Shown: piece by piece, positions 41,554 to 51,774 of the stretch
How the letters are laid out: each line of letters begins with the position of its first letter
Position numbering within the stretch: position 1 is the stretch's first letter
NCBI GenBank assembly: GCA_977017575.1
Contig: CDRNVI010000029.1
Coordinates: 62,001 to 126,000 of the forward strand
From: Paramoeba atlantica
Taxonomy: Eukaryota > Discosea
DNA: 64,000 bases
Direction of reading: 5' to 3'
The notes under the pieces: generated by a model
Databases searched by the model: none
What the model was told of the DNA's origin: nothing
What the model saw: the letters and a program-made list of their open reading frames with translations, nothing else
Translations under genes and position numbers: made by a program

Positions 41554-41731
41554 AATAGTTCACGTTTTGAAATTTAGCCGAGGGGCGGCTATATATTTGC
41601 CTGCTGGCCCTTCGGGGCACATAATTTTCTCAAATTATGATGTAGTATTCTCTAATTGCATGGAGGGGGGTGTTTACTCGTTTGTTATATTCTTGTTAGG
41701 TTGTTATTTTGTTACGTTTAAAGTTTTGTGT

Positions 41732-43135
41732 ATGAGATCCCAACGTTTACGGGCTCCGTCGGAGCCACGCCAGGAGCGCGATAGATCACCGAAGCGGAAT
41801 AGGGCGCCGACACCCATTCAGACCTCCTCCGTCCAAGACCATTCTAAGCGTCAGTCCCTTTCGTGCCCTCCCGTGCGCCCCCCTCTCCCCCCTCTCCCCA
41901 CGCAGCCGGCTCCGCAGGTATCCGCGCGACCTCCTCCGATTCCCCCTACTCCTGTCCCAGCGCGCCGAAAGGTACGCCCTTCAGGAAGAGCACTCAGCCC
42001 CGCCCGCGAACCGCCTAGCCCTCTCCCTTCCAACCTTCCCAGTTTGCCTGCGAGCTCCCTCCCTAGTCCGTACCCTTTTCCGCTGGAGGCTCCCGAGCCC
42101 CATATGCGACGAAGAGGAACCCTTAACCCCGACCAGGTTGAGGCTTCTCGCTCGCCGCGCCGTTACGAGGCCCTTGACATTGACCACGTCGAGTTGCCTC
42201 AGCGTTCACGCTGTGATGCGCGTGGGATCATGACACAATCCAGCAAAGAAGAGTTCATCACGAAAGTGATTGAGCTTCTGCGCAAGGACTACGAGGTCAC
42301 CGTCGAGGCTGTATGGTCCCTTCCCCGTGACGGCCTACGGCAGACGGTTATAGGGTTGGTGCATATGACGCATCCTAAGGACCCTAACTCAACTGAGTTG
42401 TTCGCCGAGTGGGATGGGGACAAGAACACTGCCTATCGTTTTCCCCATCCCGAGATCAACTACCACTCTTTGGAACTGGCCCATGTTCGGGCGCAGATGC
42501 CGGGTGGGAAACCAGTTGAAGATCTGATCCCCACGTTTGAACGCGTCCGTATTACGGACCCGAAAGGCTTCTCCCCCTACGATCCGGTTACTTGGCAACC
42601 GTGGATCGACACGGATGATTTGTTCAAGCCACGTGAACTCATCCGTGAGCTGCGCGAAGCTCCGCAGCTTGGGGTACGCTTCAACCCTCCGCCGCAGCGT
42701 GAGCGCCTGTTCAAGATGTTAACTGAATGGGTGTACGCTGCGTGCAATACGGAGGGATGGCTAGAGAAGCACAACCTCGCCGTAGCCCTTCTCATCATCG
42801 AAGAGCTTCGCAACCATTATTGGGCTGCGGCGGGCGTTGCTGTCGAGCGTGTGCAACAGCGGTTGCACCGTGACGACGACCCTCAGGACCGCTACGGTCA
42901 GCTTGTGGTTGACGAGCAACTGAGGGGCCGGACTGCGCAGCGTGCTCCTCGTCGACGCAGCCAAGGACCTTTCTGTTTTGGCTGTCATCAGCCAGGCCAC
43001 CTCCGATCGAACTGCCCCCAAGCGTCCCAACAGCAGGGGGGGCAGTTCCGTACCACACGCACCCCGCAACAGGATTTTCGCGGCGGGGTGGTGGGCGGCG
43101 CCAACCGTTACGGCGCAACACGGGCTTTCCACTAG
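41732..43135 (+). CDS. Gag-like protein of YR copy 2 (fossil part)
   Basis: 467 aa with the same proline-rich start and CCHC knuckle as copy 1 and very few differences from it. Unlike copy 1, no SL relic lies between repeat A1 and the ATG; the acceptor TTCTTGTTAG is still in place (about 41690-41699). Confidence 0.8.
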   Translation: MRSQRLRAPSEPRQERDRSPKRNRAPTPIQTSSVQDHSKRQSLSCPPVRPPLPPLPTQPAPQVSARPPPIPPTPVPARRKVRPSGRALSPAREPPSPLPSNLPSLPASSLPSPYPFPLEAPEPHMRRRGTLNPDQVEASRSPRRYEALDIDHVELPQRSRCDARGIMTQSSKEEFITKVIELLRKDYEVTVEAVWSLPRDGLRQTVIGLVHMTHPKDPNSTELFAEWDGDKNTAYRFPHPEINYHSLELAHVRAQMPGGKPVEDLIPTFERVRITDPKGFSPYDPVTWQPWIDTDDLFKPRELIRELREAPQLGVRFNPPPQRERLFKMLTEWVYAACNTEGWLEKHNLAVALLIIEELRNHYWAAAGVAVERVQQRLHRDDDPQDRYGQLVVDEQLRGRTAQRAPRRRSQGPFCFGCHQPGHLRSNCPQASQQQGGQFRTTRTPQQDFRGGVVGGANRYGATRAFH

Positions 43136-43572
43136 GAAATGCCCCCCACCCCAATTACTGCTCGTGCCCGTCGTCCCAGGCGACGACGGGTGGATATTCT
43201 TACCCCCGTTTCCTCCCCGTCTCTCCGCCAGCGCGAAAGACGGCCACGCGTGCGTGGCACTACTCCTCCTCCCCGCCCTCTCTCCCCGTTACGTCTAAGG
43301 CGCAGAAGCGTCTCCCTCCCAATCCGTCCTCTACCCCGGCTTCCCGTTCCCGTTTACACCGCCGCCAAGACCGCCGCCGCCAAAACCGCTGCCGTCGTAA
43401 CCGCCGACGCCGCACAGCCTCCAGGAGGACGCCGCCAGGACGTCCAGAACCTCACGAAACACCTCAACGTCGAATCACTGTTGCGCTACAACGCAAGCAG
43501 TATTACAACGGCAAGGGCTCTCGGGACGCAGAGAGTCTCAGCACGTCTCCCAGTGCTGTAACCTCGGAGCAC

Positions 43573-45267
43573 GTGGCAAAGTGCTTCGAGGAAGTGCCTT
43601 ACCTTCGCAGGCACTCCGTTGTTTGTGCACGCCGCTCTTCACGGCTAGCCAAGGCACACGACGCTCACCTACCTTTGCACGTTAAGAAGTCGATACCTGT
43701 TATCCATTTGGATCAGGTTAAGGAGTGGATGAGTCTGTCAGCTGCCACTCGTTTTCGCAAGGTAGTGGATGAATTATTATGGGTACCTAAAGCCCCGTAC
43801 CCCGAACCTAGTGTGAAAGGTTCATTGCCTGAGGCGGACGTCCGATTGTTGGAGGACGCAGGCATAATCTCCAAGGTCCCGGCGCAGGAGTTGAGAAAGC
43901 GCCCATCGATGCAGTTCATGATTCCCTTCACGGTTGTGGAGACCGATGATCAGGGCAATCAGCGCAGAAGGTTTATTTCGTGGACACGGGACGATAATGA
44001 TAGACTTAAAGGATATGAACCACAGGTCCCTTTATATCATCCCTCCAAGTACCTTCATAAGGCGCACGAGCCGATGGCTGTGAAGCGGGACTTCACATGC
44101 GGGTTTTACCAGATTGGTATCCCGAAGAGGGCGCGGCCCAAATTCCGCCTTAGAACGAACAGTGGAGACGTGTTTGAGATGAACGTCCTCCCGATGGGCC
44201 ATAGGTGTGCACCGGAGGTTATGCACACGGTTACCGCCGCGATTGCTGGCGAGGCGTCGATTTGTTCTCAGCGCTACTCGTTTCACCGAGGCGCTATCGA
44301 CGTTTATGTTGACGGAGTTCGGTTTGCAGGAACCCACTCCGAGGCCACCACGTACGCTCAGTTCATTGACGAGCGTTGCGACAAGGCGAACGGTCTTTTC
44401 AAAGATCGGGGTCAGCCCCCTGTAGCACAGTACGTGTTCAATGGGGTGGCGTTCGACCATAACGCGCATACGGTCTGCCTGGGACCGCGAGTGATCAGGA
44501 AACTGCGAGCCGACTCTTTCTTCAACATTTCCTTTGTTGACCTAGAGGCGGTGGTGGGGCGCCTCATTTATGGCTCCGCAGTTCTCCGGCTCAATATGCC
44601 GCGATTTTATTTCGCTTTGAAGGTGGCGCAACGGCGTATCAACTTGTTGAACCGTTGCCCGAAGTTATGTGACCGTCCGGTCGCACTCCCTGTCGTCACT
44701 CGCTCCATGCTAGCAGAGTGGAGAAACGAGTTGTTGGAGAATGTTCCACGGTCTCCACCTCCCCACCCCGATGTTGTTCCACACAAGCATCGTCTCTACA
44801 CCGATGCCTCGGTGAAAGGGTGGGGAGCGATTATGTATTTAGACAGCGGAGAGGTTTTGATTACGGGAGAGGCGTGGCCTGAGTCATCCTCGTATGAGGT
44901 GAACCGTGCGGAAGCTGCAGCAGTCCGCTTAGCCCTCGAGAAGTTTTCCGCGCATTGCCCCCGTGGAACCTGCTTGGATGTTTTTGTTGACAACACCTCC
45001 TGTCAGGCTGCACTGAACAGGAGGATCTCCAAGTCAGAGGGGGTTTCAATGGAATTGCGCGAAGTCCTGCGACTGACAGAGGACAAAGGTATTTGTGTCA
45101 AGGCAGCGTACATATCCACGGATGAGAACCCGGCGGATGCTGTCAGTCGCGGGAAGGAGATTGAGAGAGAGAAGGTTGAGAAATATAAAGGCAACATCGA
45201 CAAATACAGCGATAATCAGCATCATCATATTGGTAAGCTAGACAGTCATATTGAAGGAAAACCCTAG
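43573..45267 (+). CDS. RT-RNase H part of YR copy 2 (fossil)
   Basis: Same domains as the copy 1 part: RT with VLPMGHRCAPE and YVDGV, RNase H with YTDAS, NRAEAAA, FVDNTS and ENPADAVSRG. It differs from copy 1 at only a few residues. Confidence 0.8.
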   Translation: MAKCFEEVPYLRRHSVVCARRSSRLAKAHDAHLPLHVKKSIPVIHLDQVKEWMSLSAATRFRKVVDELLWVPKAPYPEPSVKGSLPEADVRLLEDAGIISKVPAQELRKRPSMQFMIPFTVVETDDQGNQRRRFISWTRDDNDRLKGYEPQVPLYHPSKYLHKAHEPMAVKRDFTCGFYQIGIPKRARPKFRLRTNSGDVFEMNVLPMGHRCAPEVMHTVTAAIAGEASICSQRYSFHRGAIDVYVDGVRFAGTHSEATTYAQFIDERCDKANGLFKDRGQPPVAQYVFNGVAFDHNAHTVCLGPRVIRKLRADSFFNISFVDLEAVVGRLIYGSAVLRLNMPRFYFALKVAQRRINLLNRCPKLCDRPVALPVVTRSMLAEWRNELLENVPRSPPPHPDVVPHKHRLYTDASVKGWGAIMYLDSGEVLITGEAWPESSSYEVNRAEAAAVRLALEKFSAHCPRGTCLDVFVDNTSCQAALNRRISKSEGVSMELREVLRLTEDKGICVKAAYISTDENPADAVSRGKEIEREKVEKYKGNIDKYSDNQHHHIGKLDSHIEGKP

Positions 45268-46444
45268 GGGACAGGATCACCAAATACAAAAAAAAAAAAA
45301 AAAAAAAACAAAGACAAGAAAAAAAGAAAAAAAACAAAGACAAGAAAAAAAGAAAAAAAAAAAAAAAAAAGAGAGCGGACGGGGTCCTGGGGTTTGGAGG
45401 TTGTCCCTATAATTTTGGAAGGTTATGGATGTTAATCGGTTGACAAACTTTATCCTCACGCCTTGGTTTTCGAAAAAACAAGGTTCCCCAATGTGAGATA
45501 AAGGTGAGTAAAGTTTTCTTTACTCTGCGATTAGCGCCTTAATGTTTTTAACCGCGTCATTGTTGACACGGCCGTACACCACGCCTAGTTGCTCCACACT
45601 TCTAGGTCCCAAGTTGGTATATGGGCAGAGGTTGAAAGCGTAACCTGTGTAGCTCGTGTGAGCTTGTAAAGGGCGTGGTAATGGACTGGTCATCTATTGC
45701 TATCGTTATCCTTTTGTGAGCTCTGCATATTTTGATATTTTCTATCTATTAATATTTGACTACGTGATTGGGCATTTTGCGTTTATTGTGACGTGTGTGT
45801 GGGCAGGTTGGCCGAGGGTTCCGGTGGGGGGGAACCCCGTTAACAGAGTGACATTGATTGTGTTGTTTTATGCAGGCTTGTTTCTTTTCCATCTTTGTGC
45901 GTGTGAAATGAATGAATGATATGTTGTGTCATTTTGAATTACGATTGAGCTATTCATAGTTGTTCATTTATTCATATATGTTATCAGTGTATATGTTTCC
46001 AGGGAGCCCCTCGGCGTGGATTTCTAATAGTTCACGTTTTGAAATTTAGCCGAGGGGCGGCTATATATTTGCCTGCTGGCCCTTCGGGGCACATAATTTT
46101 CTCAAATTATGATGTAGTATTCTCTAATTGCATGGAGGGGGGTGTTTACTCGTTTGTTATATTCTTGTTAGGTTGTTATTTTGTTACGTTTAAAGTTTTG
46201 TGCCCACCCACCGAGCCCCCAGCCATTTGGCCGAGGGTTCCGGTGGGGGGGAACCCCGTTAACAGAGTGACATTGATTGTGTTGTTTTATGCAGGCTTGT
46301 TTCTTTTCCATCTTTGTGCGTGTGAAATGAATGAATGATATGTTGTGTCATTTTGAATTACGATTGAGCTATTCATAGTTGTTCATTTATTCATATATGT
46401 TATCAGTGTATATGTTTCCAGGGAGCCCCTCGGCGTGGATTTCT

Positions 46445-47797
46445 CCGTTGGAAAAACTTGGAGTAAACTTTTGCAGTGATGCGATAAAAGTCTTAGGCGC
46501 ATACGTAGGTACAGACCAAGTCGTGGAAAATCTGCTGATCAAGAAAATGGAGAAACACAAGTGCCTATTCCGCAGGTTGTTGCTTATGGGTCCCAGTAAT
46601 TTGTCTCTTGCCATTCTCCGCCGTTGTACGATTCCACGGCACGATTACCATCTACGAGTACATCGGCCAGGCGCTACTTTCCAACTAGCACAATCCTTCG
46701 AGAACCAAGTAAACAAAGTTCTAGAAAAGTGGAGTGGAGCAGACGCAAACGCCCTGAAACTCGCCGCTCTACCACAGAAACTCGGTGGCCTAGGCTTAAT
46801 TTCCTCGACTCTGAAGCAAAAACATTTCTTCGAAACTGCCAGCAAATCTATTGATGAGCACCTTAAACCCAATAACGCTCCGGTAGATCAGAAAGGCAGC
46901 GAAAAAGCTGTGAAACAACCGCAAAGTCGAGGAGAGGCAGCGCGCAAGCTATTGAAAAAGAAGCTAAGTGCAGAACACGATAAACAGATAACTGAGCTGC
47001 AGAAGGATTCTCACATGGGACTTTTATTGAAGCGTACAAAGGAATCAAACATGCATTTAGAAAGCACCAGCAATTATGTAAACCCGTACCTCTTCCGATA
47101 CACTTTGATGATGCGTTTGGGCATCGGATTACATAACGCACCGGCCGATGTTATATGCCCTGGATGCTGTGGCCATGAATCTCCTACCAGCATTATACCA
47201 CACGTTGCAGGATGCTCCCGGTGCTCGGGCATGAATTGCACCAGAAAGCACTCACACATAGTGAGGTACCTCGCAGATTTGTGCTCCAAAGCTGGTCTCC
47301 CTTGTATTATCGAACCGCGCATCCATTCTTCGTTTTTCTGTACTAAGTGCAAGTGTTCCATCTCAGCGGAAGTAGCTGAACATCATCCTTGCAAAGCCCG
47401 CAGAATCCGATCCGGTCCTGATCTTGCTATTATGTGGCCCCACATGGGGGAGGTCCTGTATGATTTTACCGTTGTTCACACTTGTTGCAGCAGCTATGCC
47501 AAACAAACAAGTACAGCGCTGATGCAGCACGTGCTCGACAAGAAATTCAAGAAGTACGTTACGGAGAAAGGCGTAGAAAGCGACTCTTTTCGTTGCCTGG
47601 CCGCCTCTGACTGCGGTCTTCTGCACAACGACACCAAAACCCTCCTCAAGGCATTATCCCAACGAGCCAAACAAAAGTACGAAGACGTACGTGAGGCCTT
47701 CCAACTCGAGATAGAAAAGCTAGCAGCGTATACTATTGTATCGCAGCTCCGCGAGTATATTCCAGAAGCACATTGGATTGGTGGACTGCGTCAGTGA
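46445..47797 (+). CDS. Family C LINE (copy 2), C-terminal half with RLE
   Basis: 450 aa continuing 39937-41553: PLEKLGVNF, LGAYVG, LLMGPSNLSLAILRRC, GGLGLISS, then CPGCCGHE...H...GCSRC, the Cys-rich CTKCKC, RSGPDLAIMWP and YDFTVVHTC of the RLE nuclease. It ends at TGA. A 127-nt 3' UTR with a 17-nt A run (47925-47941) follows. Confidence 0.88.
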   Translation, partial: PLEKLGVNFCSDAIKVLGAYVGTDQVVENLLIKKMEKHKCLFRRLLLMGPSNLSLAILRRCTIPRHDYHLRVHRPGATFQLAQSFENQVNKVLEKWSGADANALKLAALPQKLGGLGLISSTLKQKHFFETASKSIDEHLKPNNAPVDQKGSEKAVKQPQSRGEAARKLLKKKLSAEHDKQITELQKDSHMGLLLKRTKESNMHLESTSNYVNPYLFRYTLMMRLGIGLHNAPADVICPGCCGHESPTSIIPHVAGCSRCSGMNCTRKHSHIVRYLADLCSKAGLPCIIEPRIHSSFFCTKCKCSISAEVAEHHPCKARRIRSGPDLAIMWPHMGEVLYDFTVVHTCCSSYAKQTSTALMQHVLDKKFKKYVTEKGVESDSFRCLAASDCGLLHNDTKTLLKALSQRAKQKYEDVREAFQLEIEKLAAYTIVSQLREYIPEAHWIGGLRQ

Positions 47798-47941
47798 GTC
47801 GACCAACAAGTTCGCACATTAGAAAAGCTCTTAAAAGTTCTTATTATTATTCACAACGATTATCCGTGTTTAGAATGCCTGCGAGATTTAGGATAATACG
47901 AACGATCTTTGGGAGAAGGCTCAGAAAAAAAAAAAAAAAAA

Positions 47942-48059
47942 TAGAATATATTTTAGAAGAAGGAATTTTTCACGTGATTAGTAGACTTCTTACACTCAAT
48001 TATCTCCTAATATCAAACAAAAAAAAAAGAAGGAGCATCGAATTATGATTTAAGCATTC
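47942..48059. other. AT-rich scrap, nothing recognised
   Basis: 118 bp between the poly(A) of the family C LINE and an antisense family B fragment. It contains an A-rich run (48018-48029) and no feature I can support. Confidence 0.4.
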
Positions 48060-48394
48060 TAAAAATGCTTTTCGCTTGTGTCATGGGTTCGCAGAAGACC
48101 ACTCTTAATTTTGATCAAACAATCACTTTTTTTACTGTCACTCTTCGGTTGTGTTGGACTCTTCTGGGAAGGCGGCGACAGGGGTGTGGGCAGTGGAGGT
48201 GAAGATCGTTGAGGCGACTCGGTGAATGGCGGCGCCGGTGGCTGCGTATGATTCTCCGATGACAATGGTGCCGTTGGCGAAGGTACCGGTGGCGATGGTG
48301 TCAGCGTCGCTGGCGGCGGAGGTTCGGGCGGCGATGGCGTCGATTCGGGTGTCGGCGGCCGCTCATCAGGGGTTTTCTTCCTTCGACGCGTTTT
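48059..48394 (-). CDS. Family B LINE, proline-rich N-terminal fragment
   Basis: The minus strand is open for about 110 codons: KTRRRKKTPDERPPTPES, then runs of P/S/T, ending at a stop at 48059. Composition and the TRRRKK start of the proline block match residues 24-150 of the family B protein (PTRRKKKYPLG). It is cut on its upstream side by YR remnant copy 3. Confidence 0.6.
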   Translation of the reverse strand, partial: KTRRRKKTPDERPPTPESTPSPPEPPPPATLTPSPPVPSPTAPLSSENHTQPPAPPFTESPQRSSPPLPTPLSPPSQKSPTQPKSDSKKSDCLIKIKSGLLRTHDTSEKHF

Positions 48395-48736
48395 AATAGT
48401 TCACGTTTTGAAATTTAGCCGAGGGGCGGCTATATATTTGCCTGCTGGCCCTTCGGGGCACATAATTTTCTCAAATTATGATGTAGTATTCTCTAATTGC
48501 ATGGAGGGGGGTGTTTACTCGTTTGTTATATTCTTGTTAGGTTGTTATTTTGTTACGTTTAAAGTTTTGTGGGCAGGTTGGCCGAGGGTTCCGGTGGGGG
48601 GGAACCCCGTTAACAGAGTGACATTGATTGTGTTGTTTTATGCAGGCTTGTTTCTTTTCCATCTTTGTGCGTGTGAAATGAATGAATGATATGTTGTGTC
48701 ATTTTGAATTACGATTGAGCTATTCAGAGTTGTTCC
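48395..48736 (+). mobile_element. YR element remnant, copy 3 (repeats only)
   Basis: Repeat A (48395-48571) joined to part of a B repeat (48578 to about 48736), with no coding parts. Variant bases match copy 2, not copy 1. It lies in the antisense family B fragment on the left and abuts family A sequence on the right. Fossil. Confidence 0.8.
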
Positions 48737-48738
48737 TT

Positions 48739-50439
48739 CTTCTTTTCTCACTGGTCATGAAAGAAGTCGCATGGAAAATCCGTGTGGCCGCCCCAAACCT
48801 CGACCTCAACCTGTGGTTCTTGGATGACGGGGTACTAGCAGGACCATCTTGCGACGTACGGCATGCTCTAGACGTGATTGCGATAACCGGCCCAAAATGG
48901 GGATTACACCTCAACGTAGCAAAGTGCGAGCTTATATCACACCCCGCTTCCTCCCACCGTTCTTCCCTTTTCCCCGACATTCCCGGTTTGAACAAAAATG
49001 GGGAAGGTAATTTCCATATTTTGGGGAGCCCGGTTGGATCCACCCAATTTTGCCGAGAGTTCTTCCTCCAAAACGCAATCGACTTAGCCGAAGAGTCGTT
49101 GGAGGCCATAACCACGCTTGATGATCCCCAGATTGCATTGTCTCTGATCCGACACTGTACAGGTTTCTGTCAAATGGTGTACTCTCTCAGATCCACTCCG
49201 ACCGCTGAACTACAGGATATCTGCAAACGCCTAGACGATGCCGTCCAGCGTACCACTGAACACTTCTTTCGCCCTCTGAGCGATGGGGCCCGACGCCAGG
49301 CTCAACGTGAAAAGCGGTACGGGGGGTTGGGGCTCCGGTCAGCGGAGGAACACGCGAGTTCCGCCTACGTAGCCTCCGTCGCTTTTGCATCAAACAAAGA
49401 CCGGTGGGACCCAGAGGACGCTGAGGGGTTCACCCAAGCTGTTCGGGAGGTCAACAAACGCACCGGGACGGCAGTCGTCGAACAGTGCGGATTAATATCA
49501 AAAAGTCTCGCATTGTCGATGACCACGCTTAACTCGAATAACGATGCACAAGAACCTAGCACAGAGCTGGTAATTCCTCGCCAACGCGATCTGAGTCATG
49601 CCATCGCTTCCTACGAATTTCGGGAGTCGTTTGCTCGTGCCGACCTTCGAACGAGGGCCAGATGGACATCGGAAACGGGAGAAGGGGCCTCGGAGTGGGC
49701 TTTCGTAATCCCTTCCAAGAAAAGCGGCTTAGCCTACACACCGACTGAATTTCGTACTCTTGTGCGTTGGTGGCTCGGGGATACTATTTACCCAGCTTTC
49801 CGGCCCTGTCCTCTGGAGAAATGCTCGTTGCCGCTTGACCCCGAGGGTGACCACGCACTGGTATGCAAGTGCGGGCACGGCATAATCGCACGGCACAACG
49901 CCATTGCGGGACAGTTCACAACAGAGTGTGCCAAAGCCGGGTTTACCCCACGGCGAGAAGTGAGTCTGGGGAATACGGGCCCCGGAGGCACCCTCACCAG
50001 GCCAGCGGACGTATTTCTTTCCACATTCGACGTAGGCCAGTCTCTCGTATTAGACTTCGCTGTCACTCACGTCCAGCAGCCAAAGTATACGGACTTAGTC
50101 CGTGACGCTAACTGGGTGGCAGCGGGGTCTTTCGCGGAGCGCTACGCGACGGAAAACAAAAAGAAACAAAGAGAGGAAGCAGAAGCCGCACGCCACAGGT
50201 TTGGTGCTATGGTGGTGGAGACCTACGGGGCATGGAGTCCCAGTGCCTTCGCCATTCTCAAGGAGGTAGCTGCTTCACGGTCAGCGTACTCCGGGGGACT
50301 CTCGAAGGGTGAAGCCCTTCACCAACTGGTGACAACGCTGAACGTCGCCCTCATGAGGACACAAGCTCGTATGCTTGTACTGCGCCTCCCCGCAGCCTCC
50401 CCCGATATCTGTGTTAATGGGTACGGGAACGAAGAGTAG
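48739..50439 (+). CDS. Family A LINE (subfamily A3), C-terminal two fifths
   Basis: The fragment begins inside the RT at the LLFSLVM motif and is fused upstream to a YR repeat remnant. It includes LWFLDDG (YxDD box with F), LGSPVGS, the CPLEKC...DHALVCKCGHGIIARHNA cluster, TRPADVF and LVLDFAVTH of the RLE. About 566 codons to the TAG at 50437-50439, with no internal stop. It is diverged from both other subfamilies. The first in-frame ATG belongs to the YR remnant and is not its start. Confidence 0.86.
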   Translation, partial: LLFSLVMKEVAWKIRVAAPNLDLNLWFLDDGVLAGPSCDVRHALDVIAITGPKWGLHLNVAKCELISHPASSHRSSLFPDIPGLNKNGEGNFHILGSPVGSTQFCREFFLQNAIDLAEESLEAITTLDDPQIALSLIRHCTGFCQMVYSLRSTPTAELQDICKRLDDAVQRTTEHFFRPLSDGARRQAQREKRYGGLGLRSAEEHASSAYVASVAFASNKDRWDPEDAEGFTQAVREVNKRTGTAVVEQCGLISKSLALSMTTLNSNNDAQEPSTELVIPRQRDLSHAIASYEFRESFARADLRTRARWTSETGEGASEWAFVIPSKKSGLAYTPTEFRTLVRWWLGDTIYPAFRPCPLEKCSLPLDPEGDHALVCKCGHGIIARHNAIAGQFTTECAKAGFTPRREVSLGNTGPGGTLTRPADVFLSTFDVGQSLVLDFAVTHVQQPKYTDLVRDANWVAAGSFAERYATENKKKQREEAEAARHRFGAMVVETYGAWSPSAFAILKEVAASRSAYSGGLSKGEALHQLVTTLNVALMRTQARMLVLRLPAASPDICVNGYGNEE

Positions 50440-50769
50440 TCTTCGTGGAACCCGCGGCTTTTCTTGGGAGTTTTCTTGGGTGGGGGGCCCTTTTCTATGA
50501 TGGGGGGATGTGGCCAGCGTCCGGATTCCCTGCGGATTTTAAGGTACGGGGTTGGCGTTTTGAAGGGAGGTAGGGGTTTGCTAGTTTTTGGTTTGCTAGT
50601 TTCGGGATTAAGTGGGGGGGGAAGGGAAGTGAATGTAGTGAGGGGAAGGAAGTAGGGGAAGGAAGGAAGGAAGGAAGGAAGTAGGGGAAGGAAGGAAGTA
50701 GGGTGAAGGGTTTTAAGTGGTGGAAAGTTCGAAACGTACATAAAAACATTAGACTCAAAAAAAAAAAAA
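50440..50769 (+). other. 3' UTR of A3 LINE with GGAA repeats and poly(A)
   Basis: The purine-rich UTR has a (GGAA)n stretch at 50657-50698. It ends in GTACATAAAAACATTAGACTC and A13 (50757-50769), a variant of the family A 3' terminus. The structured block of the other family A copies is not recognisable here. Confidence 0.65.
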
Positions 50770-51023
50770 GTATTTATTACTGCTAACGGGGTGGGAGCGG
50801 AGGTGCAGGACCATACGGGCCTGGGTGCATGCGGATCGGTGAGTGGGGTAGGGAGTGAGGGAAGGGAAGTACGAGAGGGCTAAGAGGAGTAGGTGTGGAA
50901 AGTATGGGGAGTAAGGGAAAGTGAAGGGCCGTAAGTGTGGAAATTGTGGAAAAGTTGGACTCCATACATAAAAAGTTAGACTCAATACTATTCCCCCCCC
51001 CAAAAAAAAAAAAAAAAAAAAAA
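50770..51023 (+). mobile_element. SL-SINE, 5'-truncated copy with poly(A)
   Basis: It covers the second hairpin module to the true 3' end, AGTTAGACTCAATACTATTC then C-run, and A22 (51002-51023). It follows the A3 poly(A) with no spacer. Confidence 0.8.
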
Positions 51024-51024
51024 T

Positions 51025-51239
51025 AGAATGCACGTTTTGAAGCTGTCAATCTCTGTCGTGGATTCTCTTTGTTCGCCTGGAATTGATCCCATGACCCGAG
51101 TTTGTGTTCATTTGCCTCACGTTCAAAGCTCGAGTCCCGTTTTGTGTTAGATCGAGTTGAAACAACCATAGCGCGCGAAAGATATAAAGAAAAGGAAAAT
51201 AATTCAACAAGGTACAGAAACTGTATCTTATCGTTAAAG
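51025..51239 (-). mobile_element. Family A LINE 5' end fragment with SL relic, antisense
   Basis: On the minus strand: SL relic 51239-51205 (one A missing from the AAA), AATTATTTTC leader, ATG at 51169-51167, then 49 codons (MVVSTRSNTKRDSSFEREAN...). It then ends at the SL-SINE tail. It keeps the 5' end and lacks the 3' end, the reverse of normal 5' truncation. Confidence 0.8.
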
Positions 51240-51713
51240 TCTCTTTTTTTTTTTTTTTTTTGAATTTTTTTGAAAATTATAACCCCCTTCCGGGGCATTT
51301 GACCCGATATTAGCCCCTCGGTTAAATTTCCATGCGTAGACTTCTATTGTATTACCTAAAGGTCTTAATAAAGGTGAAGGTCTTAATAAAGGACATTAAT
51401 AGATTATGATTATCACACTAAACACTTAATTCTTGCACCTTCCTGTCGGCCAGGTGACTACGAAGCTGCGCATACACTTCGAGCCCATTTTGTTCTTGCA
51501 ACAGTAATTTAAACTCCATCTCTGTTCTGTGGCGATCAAGGCACGCAGCGTCCGCCAAAGCATGGATGAGGAATCGGGTGTTCTGATGCAAGGATCCGCA
51601 AGAAAAAACCGGCAAGCATTGGAAAGCTACGTCAGGGATCTTTCCTGATTCTACGTATGTTTGATGCTTCCGTTTTATTGCTTCTTTTGCCAGGTTCGCG
51701 CATGTCTTACTAA
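51240..51713 (-). CDS. Family B LINE (copy B'), C-terminus and 3' UTR
   Basis: On the minus strand the codons SKTCANLAKEAIKRKHQTYVE...FSCGSLHQNTRF...EVYAQLRSHL run to a stop at 51418-51420, matching the family B C-terminus (SKTCVKLMQDVIKRKKDTYVT). A 3' UTR follows, with two TTTATTAAGACC motifs, and a T run at about 51243-51262 (its poly(A)). The upstream part of this same gene is at 63278-64000; the interval was inserted at TTACTAAT. Confidence 0.8.
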
Positions 51714-51774
51714 TATACTATAACTAATATACTATAACTAAGTCTTACTAATATACTATAACTAATATACTATA
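51705..51774 (+). repeat. 37-bp tandem duplication at the insertion junction
   Basis: GTCTTACTAATATACTATAA... occurs at 51705 and again at 51742, made of ATACTATAACTA sub-repeats. It sits between the family B target site and the truncated SL of the inserted LINE. Confidence 0.75.

Larger units (their letters stand above)
41554..46444 (+). mobile_element. YR retroelement (Ngaro/VIPER/TATE-like), copy 2, fossil
   Basis: A1 41554-41730, B1 45808-46025, A2 46026-46202, B2 46227-46444. Parts seen are gag, the RT-RNase H region and an A-rich 3' spacer (45288-45371). It is broken, with about one or two breaks, and shorter than copy 1 would be without its guests. Its repeats are identical within the copy, so it is young. 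It lies in a family C LINE without target duplication. Confidence 0.85.

Noticed and set aside
50657-50698. GGAA run as a regulatory element
   Set aside because: It is a simple microsatellite in a LINE 3' UTR with no other supporting sign.
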